A DNA stretch of 64,000 nucleotides from Tindallia californiensis (GCF_900107405.1 NZ_FNPV01000002.1:364606-428605); one strand, 5' to 3'. Numbered from the stretch's first letter, positions 19,392-27,972 are shown. The notes: generated from the letters alone by a model not told the origin. Made by a program: numbers and translations.

Positions 19392-21728
19392 TTACAGCAA
19401 AATTTCTGTTTCATCATCGATAGTAAGGCTTCTCACTGTTTTCTCCAACTGCTCTTTTGAAATTGGTTTGCCAAGAAAATAATCCATGCCAGCTTCCATG
19501 CATTCCTGCCGATCTTCCGGCATTACTTTCGCCGTCACAGCCACAATTGGTATGTGCTGTCCTGTTCCTTTTTCCTTTTCCCGAATCTGACGTGTCGCTT
19601 CATACCCATTCATCACCGGCATCTGACAATCCATGAGAATTAGGTGATAATCCTGGCTATTCACTTTCTCCAATGCTTCTTTTCCATTAGCAGCCATGGA
19701 TACGCTGCATCCCATTCGTTGTAAAACCATCTGTAACATAACTCGTCCTACGTAATCGTCGTCTACCACTAGTATATGCGCTTTACTAAGATCTTTTTCA
19801 GCATGATCATACTCTCTCGAATCAGTTCCTTGTATATCCTGATCTGTCTCCTCTACCACACCCATTTCACATAGAAGACGAAACTCACTTCCTTTTCCCG
19901 GAGTACTTTCAACCGTCAGCATTCCATTTATCATTTTTGCCTGTTCTTTGGCTGAAGCAAGTCCCAAACCTAAGCCACCAAACTCCCTGTTATCCGACTC
20001 GTCTACCTGGCTGAAAAATTGAAAGATATATTCCAGTTTTTCTGGGGGAATGCCAATTCCTGTGTCTTTTACCTGAAATTGAACCCCTACGCGCCCTAAC
20101 CCTGTATCATCAGCATCTTTTTGAGTAATCGTATCTTTTTGAGCAATAATCTGAACCATTCCTCGATTAGCAAACTTCACAGCATTCCCCATCAGATTGC
20201 CCAGGATTTGTTTTAACTTAAACCTATCCCCTACTAGCTTTTTTGGAAGAGACTCCTTTCTTTTCACACTAACTACCAGCCCCTTCTGATGGCCGGTATT
20301 CTGGTGCAACTCTTTGACTTCCTGCAAAAGTTCATCAAGATCAAAGGGTTCTTCTATTGTTTTTTGTGTGCCTTTTTCCAGACCAGTGTAGTTTAGTATT
20401 TCTTCCACAATGGTAGTAAGCGACTTGGAGGATTGAAGGGCATAATTCACATATTGTTGTTGTTCTTCTGTAGCCTGGGTATTTTGCAGAATTTGCAAAA
20501 ATCCCATAAGGCTATTTAACGGTGTGCGAAGTTCATGACTCATGTTGGCGAGAAACTGGGTTTTTGTCCGATTTGCCACCTCTGCATCTTCTTTTGCTTC
20601 TATCAGTTGCTGATTAGCTATTGATAATTCTTTATTGGAGGCCGTCACCTTTTTTTCATTTTCTTTCAGCCTTAAAAACCATACCTCTGCCTGATCAAGG
20701 ACCAGATTCAACAGTGTACGGGTTCCATAAAATGCATCCCTCACCACCGGTAACCGATAAGTAAGATTGCTTTCCATATCAATTCTTTTAATGTCATTAT
20801 CCAGTTGTAGCAGAGGCAAAAGAACGGTTTTACGCTGCCGACTCATAAGAAAGAGTACCGCCATTACGGTGAAAAGCACGACAACTGCCAGGATTATCAT
20901 CAATTGAGTTTCATTCTCTTTATACTCTCTTTCCGGTATAAATCCAACTACCTTCCAGTTTGTACCTGTCACATTTTTGGAAACAGCTATGCCTTTTTCC
21001 CTGTCTATCTCTACCTGGTAAAGCCCCTCCAAATCCTGACTCATCTGCTCATATAACGCGGGACTTACATGCTGGATATGCTGAAGTGTCGGCTGCTGAT
21101 CCCTCTGATTTTCCGAATGAGCCAAAATAGTACCATCACCATCCAACAGGAAGGCATATCCATGGTCAGAAATGCGCTGCTGATGAATATAGGCAATCAT
21201 TTCCTCAATAGTAATATCTCCGGCGACAACTCCTTTTAATTCTCCATCACGACCATAAACCGGCTTGGCAATTGTCATAATATAGTGATCTTCTGAAGCG
21301 TTGAGAAATACATTGGTTTGTATCCGACCTTCCTGTTCAACCGCTTCTTGATACCAGGAACGGGTCCGAAGATCAAAGCCTTCCGGAGGAATCCATCCGC
21401 TGGCATTGATCATCTGATTTTCCGGTGTCCCAAAGTAAAGAGAAAAAAAGGCTTCTTGCCTTTTCATTTGCTGTTTCAGCAACTCCAGTATATGTTCTTC
21501 CTCTTCCGCTAGTCGAAGGTAAGCCGTTGAACTTTCTACCACTTCCCCTTTTACGTCCAACCATCCTTCGATGGCTTTAGCCGTATTTTGACTGACTAAC
21601 TGCAGATTTTCTTCTGTCATTTCCTTCAGTATTTCTCCCGCAGAATAAAACTGGATCATAAAGCCTAAAGACACAATGATCACCAATGCCCACCCGATAT
21701 ATTGAAATTGTTTCAGTGTTTTTTCCAT
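19392..21728 (-). CDS. Membrane-bound dCache hybrid histidine kinase
   Basis: 778 residues. A first membrane segment (about 12-30) and a second (about 280-300) enclose an extracytoplasmic double Cache domain (about 35-275) with RTRSWYQ, EDHYIMTIAKPVY and VVAGDI, a layout like the amino-acid-binding dCache_1 motif (R, W, Y, D). A HAMP-like linker and coiled coil lead to HisKA (His398, MSHELRTPLN), HATPase (NLMGNAVKFA, GGLGLGLASA) and a C-terminal receiver (Asp700, [13 protein letters not shown]). No Hpt is attached, so a separate Hpt is needed for relay. It is the only clearly membrane-bound sensor of the kinase island. Confidence 0.92.
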   Translation of the reverse strand: MEKTLKQFQYIGWALVIIVSLGFMIQFYSAGEILKEMTEENLQLVSQNTAKAIEGWLDVKGEVVESSTAYLRLAEEEEHILELLKQQMKRQEAFFSLYFGTPENQMINASGWIPPEGFDLRTRSWYQEAVEQEGRIQTNVFLNASEDHYIMTIAKPVYGRDGELKGVVAGDITIEEMIAYIHQQRISDHGYAFLLDGDGTILAHSENQRDQQPTLQHIQHVSPALYEQMSQDLEGLYQVEIDREKGIAVSKNVTGTNWKVVGFIPEREYKENETQLMIILAVVVLFTVMAVLFLMSRQRKTVLLPLLQLDNDIKRIDMESNLTYRLPVVRDAFYGTRTLLNLVLDQAEVWFLRLKENEKKVTASNKELSIANQQLIEAKEDAEVANRTKTQFLANMSHELRTPLNSLMGFLQILQNTQATEEQQQYVNYALQSSKSLTTIVEEILNYTGLEKGTQKTIEEPFDLDELLQEVKELHQNTGHQKGLVVSVKRKESLPKKLVGDRFKLKQILGNLMGNAVKFANRGMVQIIAQKDTITQKDADDTGLGRVGVQFQVKDTGIGIPPEKLEYIFQFFSQVDESDNREFGGLGLGLASAKEQAKMINGMLTVESTPGKGSEFRLLCEMGVVEETDQDIQGTDSREYDHAEKDLSKAHILVVDDDYVGRVMLQMVLQRMGCSVSMAANGKEALEKVNSQDYHLILMDCQMPVMNGYEATRQIREKEKGTGQHIPIVAVTAKVMPEDRQECMEAGMDYFLGKPISKEQLEKTVRSLTIDDETEILL

Positions 21729-21885
21729 CGCAGATCCCGTCCTTCTTTCCTAGGCATAACTCTTAGGACTATTCTACCACGCTCAGCAGTTTTGAACAAT
21801 TGATATTTTAGAATGTTTTGTATTTTTAAGCGAAGCAAAACTTCATAACCTCTGGAATCTTTGAGCATCGGATCTGTACAAAAAA

Positions 21886-21911
21886 GAGAGAGACAGCAAT
21901 TGTCTCTCTTT
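21886..21911 (-). terminator. Terminator after chemoreceptor relic
   Basis: A 9-bp stem (TGTCTCTCT with AGAGAGACA) with a 5-nt loop is followed on the minus strand by a TTTTTT run. It sits about 17 nt beyond the stop of the chemoreceptor relic and was presumably its terminator. Confidence 0.6.
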
Positions 21912-21927
21912 AGAAGTATATTTCTTT

Positions 21928-22215
21928 TTAATATTGAAATTTTTCAACATTCTTTTTCATTTCATTAGCAATTTCTGCTAGTCTTTCACTGGCATTTGCT
22001 ATTTCTTGAATCGTTGCCGTTTGTTCTGCAATACTTTTAATCATCTGACTGGCATTCTCAATTTTCTCTGTACTTTCGTTAGTCTTTACAATCGTTTGAT
22101 GTACTTTTTCTACTGATTTATTATTAGTGTCCGTCTTTTCTACCAGCTCAGTTAATATTTTAGACCCCTCTTCCTTCAGTACAGTTACCTCATTAGTGGA
22201 AATATTTAAGACATC
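21928..22215 (-). pseudogene. Chemoreceptor (MCP) relic, 5' truncated and internally deleted
   Basis: The minus strand reads in one frame into a stop at 21928-21930 and gives about 95 residues of a methyl-accepting chemotaxis protein: LKEEGSKILTELVEKT, then ASQMIKSIAEQTATIQEIA, then LAEIANEMKK. In intact Clostridia receptors the SIAEQT segment continues into the conserved NLLALNAAIEAARAGE tip; here it jumps straight to the QTATIQEIA segment near the C terminus, so the kinase-binding hairpin is missing. There is no start codon, and the 5' part is lost where the repeat-bounded element begins at 22207. It is a dead remnant. Confidence 0.75.
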
Positions 22216-22228
22216 GGTAAGACATCGG
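22207..22228. repeat. 11-bp tandem duplication at the relic/element junction
   Basis: TAAGACATCGG occurs twice head to tail (22207-22217 and 22218-22228), just where chemoreceptor homology stops and the inverted-repeat element begins. It may be a footprint of element insertion or imperfect excision. Confidence 0.6.
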
Positions 22229-22506
22229 GGTCAGGCTTGAATAATTTACTTGCTTAATTTTCTTTGTTTTTAGATGAATCACCGGATTTTGATCGTGCAC
22301 CTATTTTATTCACTGCTTAGATTGTATGGTTTTCTTCTCATTGCATGTGTGTTTCCTTTTTTTCATCCTTTGTTTTAGTTATTCTATGGTAGTTTGCTTC
22401 AGAGTAGTGGATCCTTCGTTCTCTTGCCGTTAAAATCACCTCAATCAATGATCTTCTATAAACCGATCATTCATCATCCGTAAGTAAATTATTCAAGCCT
22501 GACCCC
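22227..22506 (-). mobile_element. Decayed IS200/REP-associated tyrosine transposase element with 25-bp inverted ends
   Basis: A perfect 25-bp inverted repeat bounds a 280-bp block: left arm 22227-22251 beginning GGGGTCAGGCTTGAATAATT, right arm 22482-22506. Inside, on the minus strand from 22430, a frame of about 31 codons reads TARERRIHYSEANYHRIT, which matches the N-terminal ARxxRIxYxxAxYHxI pattern of REP-associated Y1 transposases. The expected ATG is ACG, though a GAGGTG site precedes it, and the frame stops after about 30 residues, before the catalytic HUH motif. The block is thus a non-autonomous deletion derivative that keeps both ends. It fills the stretch between the chemoreceptor relic and the tRNA operon; 22507-22537 holds nothing recognised. 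Confidence 0.7.
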
Positions 22507-22537
22507 ATCTTTTTCATCTTTTTGTCTTTAAACGCAC

Positions 22538-22573
22538 AAAAAGACCATTCATCATTTCTGAGAATGGTCTTTT
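22538..22573 (-). terminator. Terminator of the six-gene tRNA operon
   Basis: A 12-bp stem (AAAAGACCATTC with GAATGGTCTTTT) with an 11-nt loop ends in a T run on the minus strand, 9 nt beyond the 3' end of tRNA-Arg(TCG). Confidence 0.8.
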
Positions 22574-22581
22574 ACAATAGC

Positions 22582-22658
22582 TGGCGCGGCATGAAGGACT
22601 CGAACCTTCAACCTACTGATTCGAAGTCAGGTACTCTATCCAATTGAGCTAATGCCGC
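22582..22658 (-). tRNA. tRNA-Arg(TCG)
   Basis: A 77-nt cloverleaf with acceptor GCGGCAT/ATGCCGC, anticodon loop CTTCGAA giving anticodon TCG, T-loop GGTTCGAGTCC and an encoded CCA end. Last gene of a six-tRNA operon. Confidence 0.95.
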
Positions 22659-22666
22659 ATAAAAAA

Positions 22667-22741
22667 TGGAGCGGAAGACGAGATTCGAACTCGCGACCCT
22701 CGCCTTGGCAAGGCGATGCTCTACCACTGAGCCACTTCCGC
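22667..22741 (-). tRNA. tRNA-Gly(GCC)
   Basis: A 75-nt cloverleaf with acceptor GCGGAAG/CTTCCGC, anticodon loop TTGCCAA (anticodon GCC), T-loop GTTCGAATC and an encoded CCA end. Confidence 0.95.
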
Positions 22742-22769
22742 TGATTGTGGCAATAATACACCACAATGA

Positions 22770-22845
22770 TGGCTGGGATAGCAGGACTCGAACCTGCGAA
22801 TGACGGAGTCAAAGTCCGTTGCCTTACCGACTTGGCTATATCCCA
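22770..22845 (-). tRNA. tRNA-Gln(TTG)
   Basis: A 76-nt cloverleaf with 5' TGGGATA acceptor, anticodon stem ACGGA/TCCGT, loop CTTTGAC (anticodon TTG) and an encoded CCA end. The U1 start is typical of tRNA-Gln. Confidence 0.94.
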
Positions 22846-22849
22846 AAGA

Positions 22850-22926
22850 TGGGGTGGATGATGGGATTCGAACCCACGAATGCAGGAGCCACAATCCTGT
22901 GTCTTAACCACTTGACTACACCCACC
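22850..22926 (-). tRNA. tRNA-His(GTG)
   Basis: A 77-nt cloverleaf with anticodon loop TTGTGGC (anticodon GTG). The extra 5' G(-1) pairs with a C before the encoded CCA, the identity element of tRNA-His. Confidence 0.95.
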
Positions 22927-22962
22927 ATGTTAAGTTTGCCCAAGCTTATTAGCTCGACCCTA

Positions 22963-23039
22963 TGGCGTGCCCACAGGGATTCGAACCCCGGACCCACGGC
23001 TTAGAAGGCCGTTGCTCTGTCCAGCTGAGCTATGGGCAC
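22963..23039 (-). tRNA. tRNA-Arg(TCT)
   Basis: A 77-nt cloverleaf with acceptor GTGCCCA/TGGGCAC, anticodon stem ACGGC/GCCGT, loop CTTCTAA (anticodon TCT) and an encoded CCA end. Confidence 0.95.
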
Positions 23040-23047
23040 AGATTCAT

Positions 23048-23121
23048 TGGAGCGGGTGAAGGGAATCGAACCCTCGCGATCAGCTTGGAAGGCTGAAGTT
23101 CTACCACTGAACTACACCCGC
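23048..23121 (-). tRNA. tRNA-Gly(TCC)
   Basis: A 74-nt cloverleaf with acceptor GCGGGTG/CACCCGC, anticodon loop CTTCCAA (anticodon TCC) and an encoded CCA end. It is the first gene of the six-tRNA operon. Confidence 0.95.
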
Positions 23122-23151
23122 AAGATCTGTTTTTGTTTTGCCACGTCTTAT

Positions 23152-23180
23152 AATTTACCATCTTATTACACTTTTGTCAA
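23152..23180 (-). promoter_or_regulatory. Promoter of the tRNA operon
   Basis: On the minus strand TTGACA (23175-23180) is followed after 17 bp by TAAATT (23152-23157), about 30 nt upstream of tRNA-Gly(TCC). The -35 box overlaps the stop codon of the upstream phosphoesterase gene. Confidence 0.7.
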
Positions 23181-23653
23181 GCAGAAATTGTAATAAACTC
23201 GCTCGATAATGGATTATTAAGGTCTAAGCGCAGACAGGTAGGTTGATCGTTTATTCTTGGTTCTGTGGCACTACCTGGATTCACTAAATAAATCCCACTT
23301 TCCTGAACTAAAGTAGGCACATGAGTGTGACCAAATACAGCGATCGTACATGCTGATTCCAAAGCTTTATAATAAAGGCGCTGCAGGTTTGTCTTAACAC
23401 CGTATCGATGCCCATGACAAAGCAATATGGTGTGTTGGTGAAGTTTTATTATTTTTTCTGTTGGCAAGTCCAGCTCTCTGTCACAATTACCAGCAACGGC
23501 CATTATATTTTGTTTTACTGATGGGGCTACACTACTGATATCATGATAATAATCGCCTGTATGCAAAATCTTTTCACAATCTTTCAATGCATCCAATGCT
23601 TTCTTTAGCTGTCCAATATCCCCGTGAGTATCTCCTAATATACCTATCTTCAT
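23177..23653 (-). CDS. YfcE/MJ0936-family metallophosphoesterase
   Basis: 158 residues with the full calcineurin-like metal set: GDTHGD near the start, HTGDYY, AGNCD, LCHGHRYG and FGHTHVP followed by NPGSATEPR. The family hydrolyses phosphodiesters in vitro; the cellular substrate is unknown. It starts 3 nt after the XTP pyrophosphatase gene. The order rph-rdgB-yfcE is common in Clostridia. Confidence 0.92.
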   Translation of the reverse strand: MKIGILGDTHGDIGQLKKALDALKDCEKILHTGDYYHDISSVAPSVKQNIMAVAGNCDRELDLPTEKIIKLHQHTILLCHGHRYGVKTNLQRLYYKALESACTIAVFGHTHVPTLVQESGIYLVNPGSATEPRINDQPTCLRLDLNNPLSSEFITISA

Positions 23654-23656
23654 AAG

Positions 23657-24271
23657 TTACTCCTTGAAATGCTCTGTTAACATTTTTTTTAGATTTTCTA
23701 ATGCCTTTGAACGATGACTAATCCGGTTTTTTATTTCAGGTTCTAGTTGCCCAAAGGTTTTTTGATATTCCGGCACATAAAACATCGGATCATAGCCAAA
23801 TCCATTTTCTCCTGTTTCTTCAAAATCGATATAGCCTTCTACCTCTCCTCTTGTTACTAATACCTCTTCATTAGGAAAAGCAACGGCTATGGCGCATACA
23901 AATCGGCCACTTCTTTTTTCAATAGGTACTCCCTGTAACTCATTTAACAGTTTTTCCTTATTGGTACGGTCTGTTGCGCCTTCGCCTGCATACCGGGCTG
24001 AATGAATCCCCGGTCTTCCATCTAAGGCATCTACTTCCAAGCCTGAATCATCGGCTAAAGCAATGGTATTTGTTTCTTCGCAAACGACCATGGCTTTGAT
24101 TAGAGCATTTTCTTCAAAGCTAGCCCCTGTTTCTTCAATCTCCATATTTTCTAAACCAACTTCTTTCATGGATACCACTTCGATAGGAAAATCTTCCAAC
24201 ATTTTTTTTATTTCCAATAATTTATGTGGATTGCCTGTTGCAATAACCGCCTTTGCTTTTTCTTGTTCCAT
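23657..24271 (-). CDS. rdgB: XTP/dITP pyrophosphatase (RdgB/HAM1 family)
   Basis: 204 residues that should hydrolyse non-canonical purine triphosphates (XTP, dITP) to monophosphates, keeping them out of DNA and RNA. Family motifs are clear: VIATGNPHKLLEI at the N terminus, ALADDSGLEVDALDG with GIHSARYAGEG, GYDPMFYVPEYQKTFGQL and ISHRSKAL near the end. Length is standard. It follows rph by 9 nt, as in many Firmicutes. Confidence 0.95.
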   Translation of the reverse strand: MEQEKAKAVIATGNPHKLLEIKKMLEDFPIEVVSMKEVGLENMEIEETGASFEENALIKAMVVCEETNTIALADDSGLEVDALDGRPGIHSARYAGEGATDRTNKEKLLNELQGVPIEKRSGRFVCAIAVAFPNEEVLVTRGEVEGYIDFEETGENGFGYDPMFYVPEYQKTFGQLEPEIKNRISHRSKALENLKKMLTEHFKE

Positions 24272-24280
24272 GGGTGCCTC

Positions 24281-25021
24281 CTATGCTTTTATTTTCTCGG
24301 AATAAATCTCCGTAATAATACGTTTTTGCTCCTGGATTAGCTGTTCAATTCCTTTTTTACCAAGATCGATCATCTGATACATTTGATCTAGGCTAAAGGT
24401 AGCCTCTTCTCCTGAACCTTGAATTTCTACCAGTTCTTCTGCTTCCGTCATCACCAGATTCATATCCACGGCTGCTGTGGAATCTTCTTCATAACAGAGG
24501 TCTAGTAAAGCTTTCTCTTTCACGATTCCTACGCTGACAGCTGCCAGGTAATGATTGATTGGTATTTCTTTAATCTGTTTGTTTTCTCTCATTTTTATTA
24601 AGGTTTCCATCAAAGCAACAAAGGCTCCTGTAATGGATGCGGTTCTTGTCCCACCGTCTGCTTGTATCACATCACAATCAATCCATATGGTCCGCTCTCC
24701 AATTGTTTTCAGATCCACTACAGAGCGAAGCGCTCGTCCAATTAATCGTTGTATTTCCTGCGTTCGTCCTTCTACTTTTCCTTTGCTAGATTCTCTGATT
24801 TTTCGTGTATGTGTTGCACTTGGAAGCATGGAGTATTCGGCGGTAATCCATCCTTTTCCGCTTCCTTTCAAAAATGGTGGAACTTTCTCTTCCATAAAGG
24901 CGGTGCATATTACTTTCGTATTCCCCATTGTTACCAAAACAGAGCCGGATGCATATTTTGTATAGTTTCTTTCAAAGGTAATTGGTCGTAGCTGATCTGT
25001 TTTTCTTCCGTCAATTCTCAT
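24281..25021 (-). CDS. rph: Ribonuclease PH
   Basis: 246 residues. A phosphorolytic 3'-5' exoribonuclease that trims tRNA 3' ends. The start [19 protein letters not shown] is the family signature, with [18 protein letters not shown] and [23 protein letters not shown] in the middle (phosphate and RNA binding) and [21 protein letters not shown] later. The full family length is present. It is near a tRNA operon but in a separate gene group. Confidence 0.96.
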   Translation of the reverse strand: MRIDGRKTDQLRPITFERNYTKYASGSVLVTMGNTKVICTAFMEEKVPPFLKGSGKGWITAEYSMLPSATHTRKIRESSKGKVEGRTQEIQRLIGRALRSVVDLKTIGERTIWIDCDVIQADGGTRTASITGAFVALMETLIKMRENKQIKEIPINHYLAAVSVGIVKEKALLDLCYEEDSTAAVDMNLVMTEAEELVEIQGSGEEATFSLDQMYQMIDLGKKGIEQLIQEQKRIITEIYSEKIKA

Positions 25022-25044
25022 AATGGTCTCCCTTCAACTCTTTA

Positions 25045-25563
25045 TTATCTTTTCATTTTTGTAAAATAACCGCCTTTAATGGCGCGGGCATCTGTTACAG
25101 TGACAAATGCGGTAGCATCGTGCTGATCCAAAATACGATGAAGTTTTGCCAGGTTTTTTCGTTGTATGGTCACATTTAACAAATGGTTAATCCCGTAACG
25201 TCCATTTCCTTCTACTACAGTAACACCAAATCCTGCTTCCCGGATGCTATCCACAAGGTTCATCGCCTTTTTATACGTAATTACCTGGACAATTAAATCT
25301 CCTAAGGCCATTCGTTCTTCCAATATTATACCAACATATCCACCAGATGCAAATCCCAATGCATAGGCAATTACGTTAAAGGGATCATCCAGGTTGTCCA
25401 GCACTCTTCCAATGGCAACAATCCAAATAATCACTTCAATAAAACCAATTAAAAAAGCTTCCAGTCTTCTCCCTCTCATTGACATAATAGTTCTTACTGT
25501 AGCCATACTCATATCCGCTGTTTTTGCTGTAAAGATTAATAAATACCCTAATACTAGTTCCAT
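25045..25563 (-). CDS. UPF0316/DUF2179 membrane protein
   Basis: 172 residues. The N-terminal half has three hydrophobic segments, with TVRTIMSMRGRRLEAFLIGFIEVIIWI and YALGFASGGYVGIILEERMALG typical of UPF0316 (YebE-type) proteins. The C-terminal 60 residues form a soluble DUF2179 domain (GFGVTVVEGNGRYG, FVTVTDARAIKGG). Function is unknown. It lies 23 nt upstream of rph. Confidence 0.88.
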   Translation of the reverse strand: MELVLGYLLIFTAKTADMSMATVRTIMSMRGRRLEAFLIGFIEVIIWIVAIGRVLDNLDDPFNVIAYALGFASGGYVGIILEERMALGDLIVQVITYKKAMNLVDSIREAGFGVTVVEGNGRYGINHLLNVTIQRKNLAKLHRILDQHDATAFVTVTDARAIKGGYFTKMKR

Positions 25564-25595
25564 CGTAGCCCTCCTTCTTCGATTGCCAAAATATC

Positions 25596-25628
25596 AGACC
25601 ACAAACGGTAGTCTATCGTTTGTGGTCT
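25596..25628 (-). terminator. Terminator after the amidase gene
   Basis: A 12-bp perfect stem (AGACCACAAACG with CGTTTGTGGTCT) with a 9-nt loop lies 14 nt downstream of the amidase stop. The T tract on the minus strand is weak, so it may be leaky into the UPF0316-rph-rdgB genes. Confidence 0.6.
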
Positions 25629-25641
25629 TTGTGTTTATTTG

Positions 25642-27888
25642 TTATCTTATTTCAGAGAGGTGTGTTCCTGTTTCTTCCACATACCGAATTACAGCATTTC
25701 TGATGCCTTCTGCCGCTCTTTTTCTATATTGAGTGGTCGCCAATAACTTTTCTTCTTCAGGATTTGTGAGAAAGCCAATCTCTGTAATAATGGCTGGCAT
25801 ATTGGTTTCTCTAAGAACGTAAAGGCGGTCTCTCGCATTAATTCGATGGCTTGATGCATTAAGGGTTCGCACCATTTCTTCCTGAAATATTTCTGCCAAG
25901 CGTAGGTTATCCCGAAAATCTGTAGGGCTGTTTTCACTTGGATAGTAAAGGGTTTCCACACCCTTTATATCTGATCTTGGTGCTGCATTAGCATGTACAC
26001 TGACAAAGAGATGTGCATTCATCTGATTAGAAATAGATGCCCGATCTTGTAAAGATACAAACGTATCGTCCCTTCGTATCATATAGGTTCTAAAGCCGGC
26101 TTCCTGTAGGAGTTTTTCTGCTTCCAGCGCTACTTCCAAAACAACTTCTTTTTCTGTCATACCTAAGGTGGGCGATGTCGCTCCGGGATCTTTACCTCCA
26201 TGACCAGGATCAATAACGATGAGTCTTTCTCGATAGCGAAGGTCACGGTTCGTAAACTCCAAGGATAAATTCCTTGTGCTTTTTATCCCAGGACTTCTTA
26301 TTTCTACACCTGGTTTTACGTGCACATTGGCAATCAATTTATCGCCATCCGTATTTTCTGTGATTTGAATATATTCAATCAACGGATCATCTACATCCAG
26401 TAATTCAAAAGGTATATCCATATTATCCTTGGGCATTATCAGTTTTACAATGCCTGCTGATTCATCTACTTCCAATTCGTAGTCTACTGCTTTATCTCCA
26501 AAAAAGGTTAGGTGAGCTGAAGTCCAGCCAGTTTCTACATAGCGATAGCCTTCATCCGGTTTTCCTTCTAAATGAACCACTAAGCGGCCGTTCTGTTTAT
26601 CAAAATAAAGATCATCCATATCGGGTACTTTGTTTAGGTCAATCACCGTACGAACAATTTTATCGTCCGGATCATAATGATGGTCTGGCGTGAATTCAGA
26701 AACTCTTACCCGATCAGCTACCCTTCCCCCAACATTAAAGTCCGGAAAATGATGACCCGGGTTAAGTACGGAATCCATTGTGTCAATGACCAACCGATGA
26801 GGACTATCCAGCTTCATCAGATTATATTGATGGGCGTTACTTCCGGCAATCACTACTACTTCTTTTGCATTATACCGTTCAAATCTGACATCTTCCACAT
26901 AATGAATTAGGCGTATCACCATTTCGCCTGTATCTTCATCGTATCGAACATCATGACCAATCTCATTTTTCATGTCTAATACCAGTCGGGTTACCCAGGG
27001 TGTTCTTTCAAACTGAGATGAACGCACCCCACTAATATAAGCATTGCTTGGCGCTGTCACTTTTACCGTTTTATCTTCTTGCACTGCATCCGATCCATCC
27101 ATGCTCAGGCGGGTATGATTCAGATCAAAGACCAGCCGCTGAGGGTTCATCAACTGGGCTGTATTAAAAGTAACTTCTTCTCCTGTTTTTAAACGTATCT
27201 CCGGCATTCCCTCAACTATTTTTATGCTAATATCTTTTAATAGCACTTCATCCCCTATTGGTGCTTCTTCCAAAAGACTTTCTTCATAAGTTTTCTCTTC
27301 TTCATCCGGCCTTAAGGTGGATTCTTCTACTTCTGATGTGTCTTCCGGCTCCGATGTTTCTTCTGTTTCTTCTGTTTCTTCTTTTTCAGGCGAGGTAATA
27401 ACAACCCTTCTATTTTCTTCATCCCAACCAACGTCTAAGCCCAGTTCCTGACCTACAAAAGCAACAGGAACCATCGTTCTTCCCCGTTCCTGATACGTAA
27501 CAATTTTTGCCGGAACCTGACTGGGAAGTATTTTTTTCTCTCCATTTACTTCGACATTGGCGCTATCAATTGTCAGGTTGATCTCTTTTTCTTCTGTTTC
27601 TATTCTTACCTGTCTTTTTTCTCCATCCCAACTTACAGTGGCACCAGTTTTTTCAGCGATAACCGCCACGGGTACCAATGTTCTGTATTGTTCCTGATGT
27701 TGCAATAAGACCGGTGGTACATCGGACGCTATTGCTTCTCCGTCCATGGTCATTTGAACAACAGGAATGTCAACCATTTTTTCATCTACTTCAGCTCTTA
27801 TTGTTGGTACGTCGGCAAAGGCAGGCATCGATACAAAAAATATCAATAGCGCTAATAACCCTAACCCTACCTTTCGTTTTCTTTTCAT
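25642..27888 (-). CDS. N-acetylmuramoyl-L-alanine amidase with stalk and AMIN domains
   Basis: About 748 residues from the ATG at 27888 (GGGAGGCG at good spacing). Order: signal peptide (VGLGLLALLIFFVSMPAFA), two copper amine oxidase N-terminal-like segments (about 45-170), an acidic Glu/Thr-rich linker, AMIN-like domains (about 215-540, e.g. QRLVFDLNHTRL, HRLVIDTMDS), and a C-terminal Amidase_3 domain. The amidase shows VIDPGHGGKDPGA, the Glu of TEKEVVLEV, FVSVHANAA and ITEIGFLTN, which supply the zinc ligands and catalytic Glu. It cleaves peptide stems from peptidoglycan glycan strands, likely in cell separation or growth. Confidence 0.93.
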   Translation of the reverse strand: MKRKRKVGLGLLALLIFFVSMPAFADVPTIRAEVDEKMVDIPVVQMTMDGEAIASDVPPVLLQHQEQYRTLVPVAVIAEKTGATVSWDGEKRQVRIETEEKEINLTIDSANVEVNGEKKILPSQVPAKIVTYQERGRTMVPVAFVGQELGLDVGWDEENRRVVITSPEKEETEETEETSEPEDTSEVEESTLRPDEEEKTYEESLLEEAPIGDEVLLKDISIKIVEGMPEIRLKTGEEVTFNTAQLMNPQRLVFDLNHTRLSMDGSDAVQEDKTVKVTAPSNAYISGVRSSQFERTPWVTRLVLDMKNEIGHDVRYDEDTGEMVIRLIHYVEDVRFERYNAKEVVVIAGSNAHQYNLMKLDSPHRLVIDTMDSVLNPGHHFPDFNVGGRVADRVRVSEFTPDHHYDPDDKIVRTVIDLNKVPDMDDLYFDKQNGRLVVHLEGKPDEGYRYVETGWTSAHLTFFGDKAVDYELEVDESAGIVKLIMPKDNMDIPFELLDVDDPLIEYIQITENTDGDKLIANVHVKPGVEIRSPGIKSTRNLSLEFTNRDLRYRERLIVIDPGHGGKDPGATSPTLGMTEKEVVLEVALEAEKLLQEAGFRTYMIRRDDTFVSLQDRASISNQMNAHLFVSVHANAAPRSDIKGVETLYYPSENSPTDFRDNLRLAEIFQEEMVRTLNASSHRINARDRLYVLRETNMPAIITEIGFLTNPEEEKLLATTQYRKRAAEGIRNAVIRYVEETGTHLSEIR

Positions 27889-27942
27889 GCGAACGCCTCC
27901 CGGCATATAATTATTTCTATTCTTTCGACTCCATATTCTTAT

Positions 27943-27972
27943 TATATATCACTCTGAATCCGCTTATGTCAA
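27943..27972 (-). promoter_or_regulatory. Sigma-A-type promoter of the amidase gene
   Basis: TTGACA (27967-27972) and TATATA (27943-27948) lie on the minus strand, 18 bp apart, about 55 nt before the amidase start codon. The overlapping sequence reads TATATAAT. Confidence 0.65.

Noticed and set aside
22819..23004. Short open frames across the tRNA clusters (also 63612-63827)
   Set aside because: They are translations of tRNA genes and their complements, not proteins.
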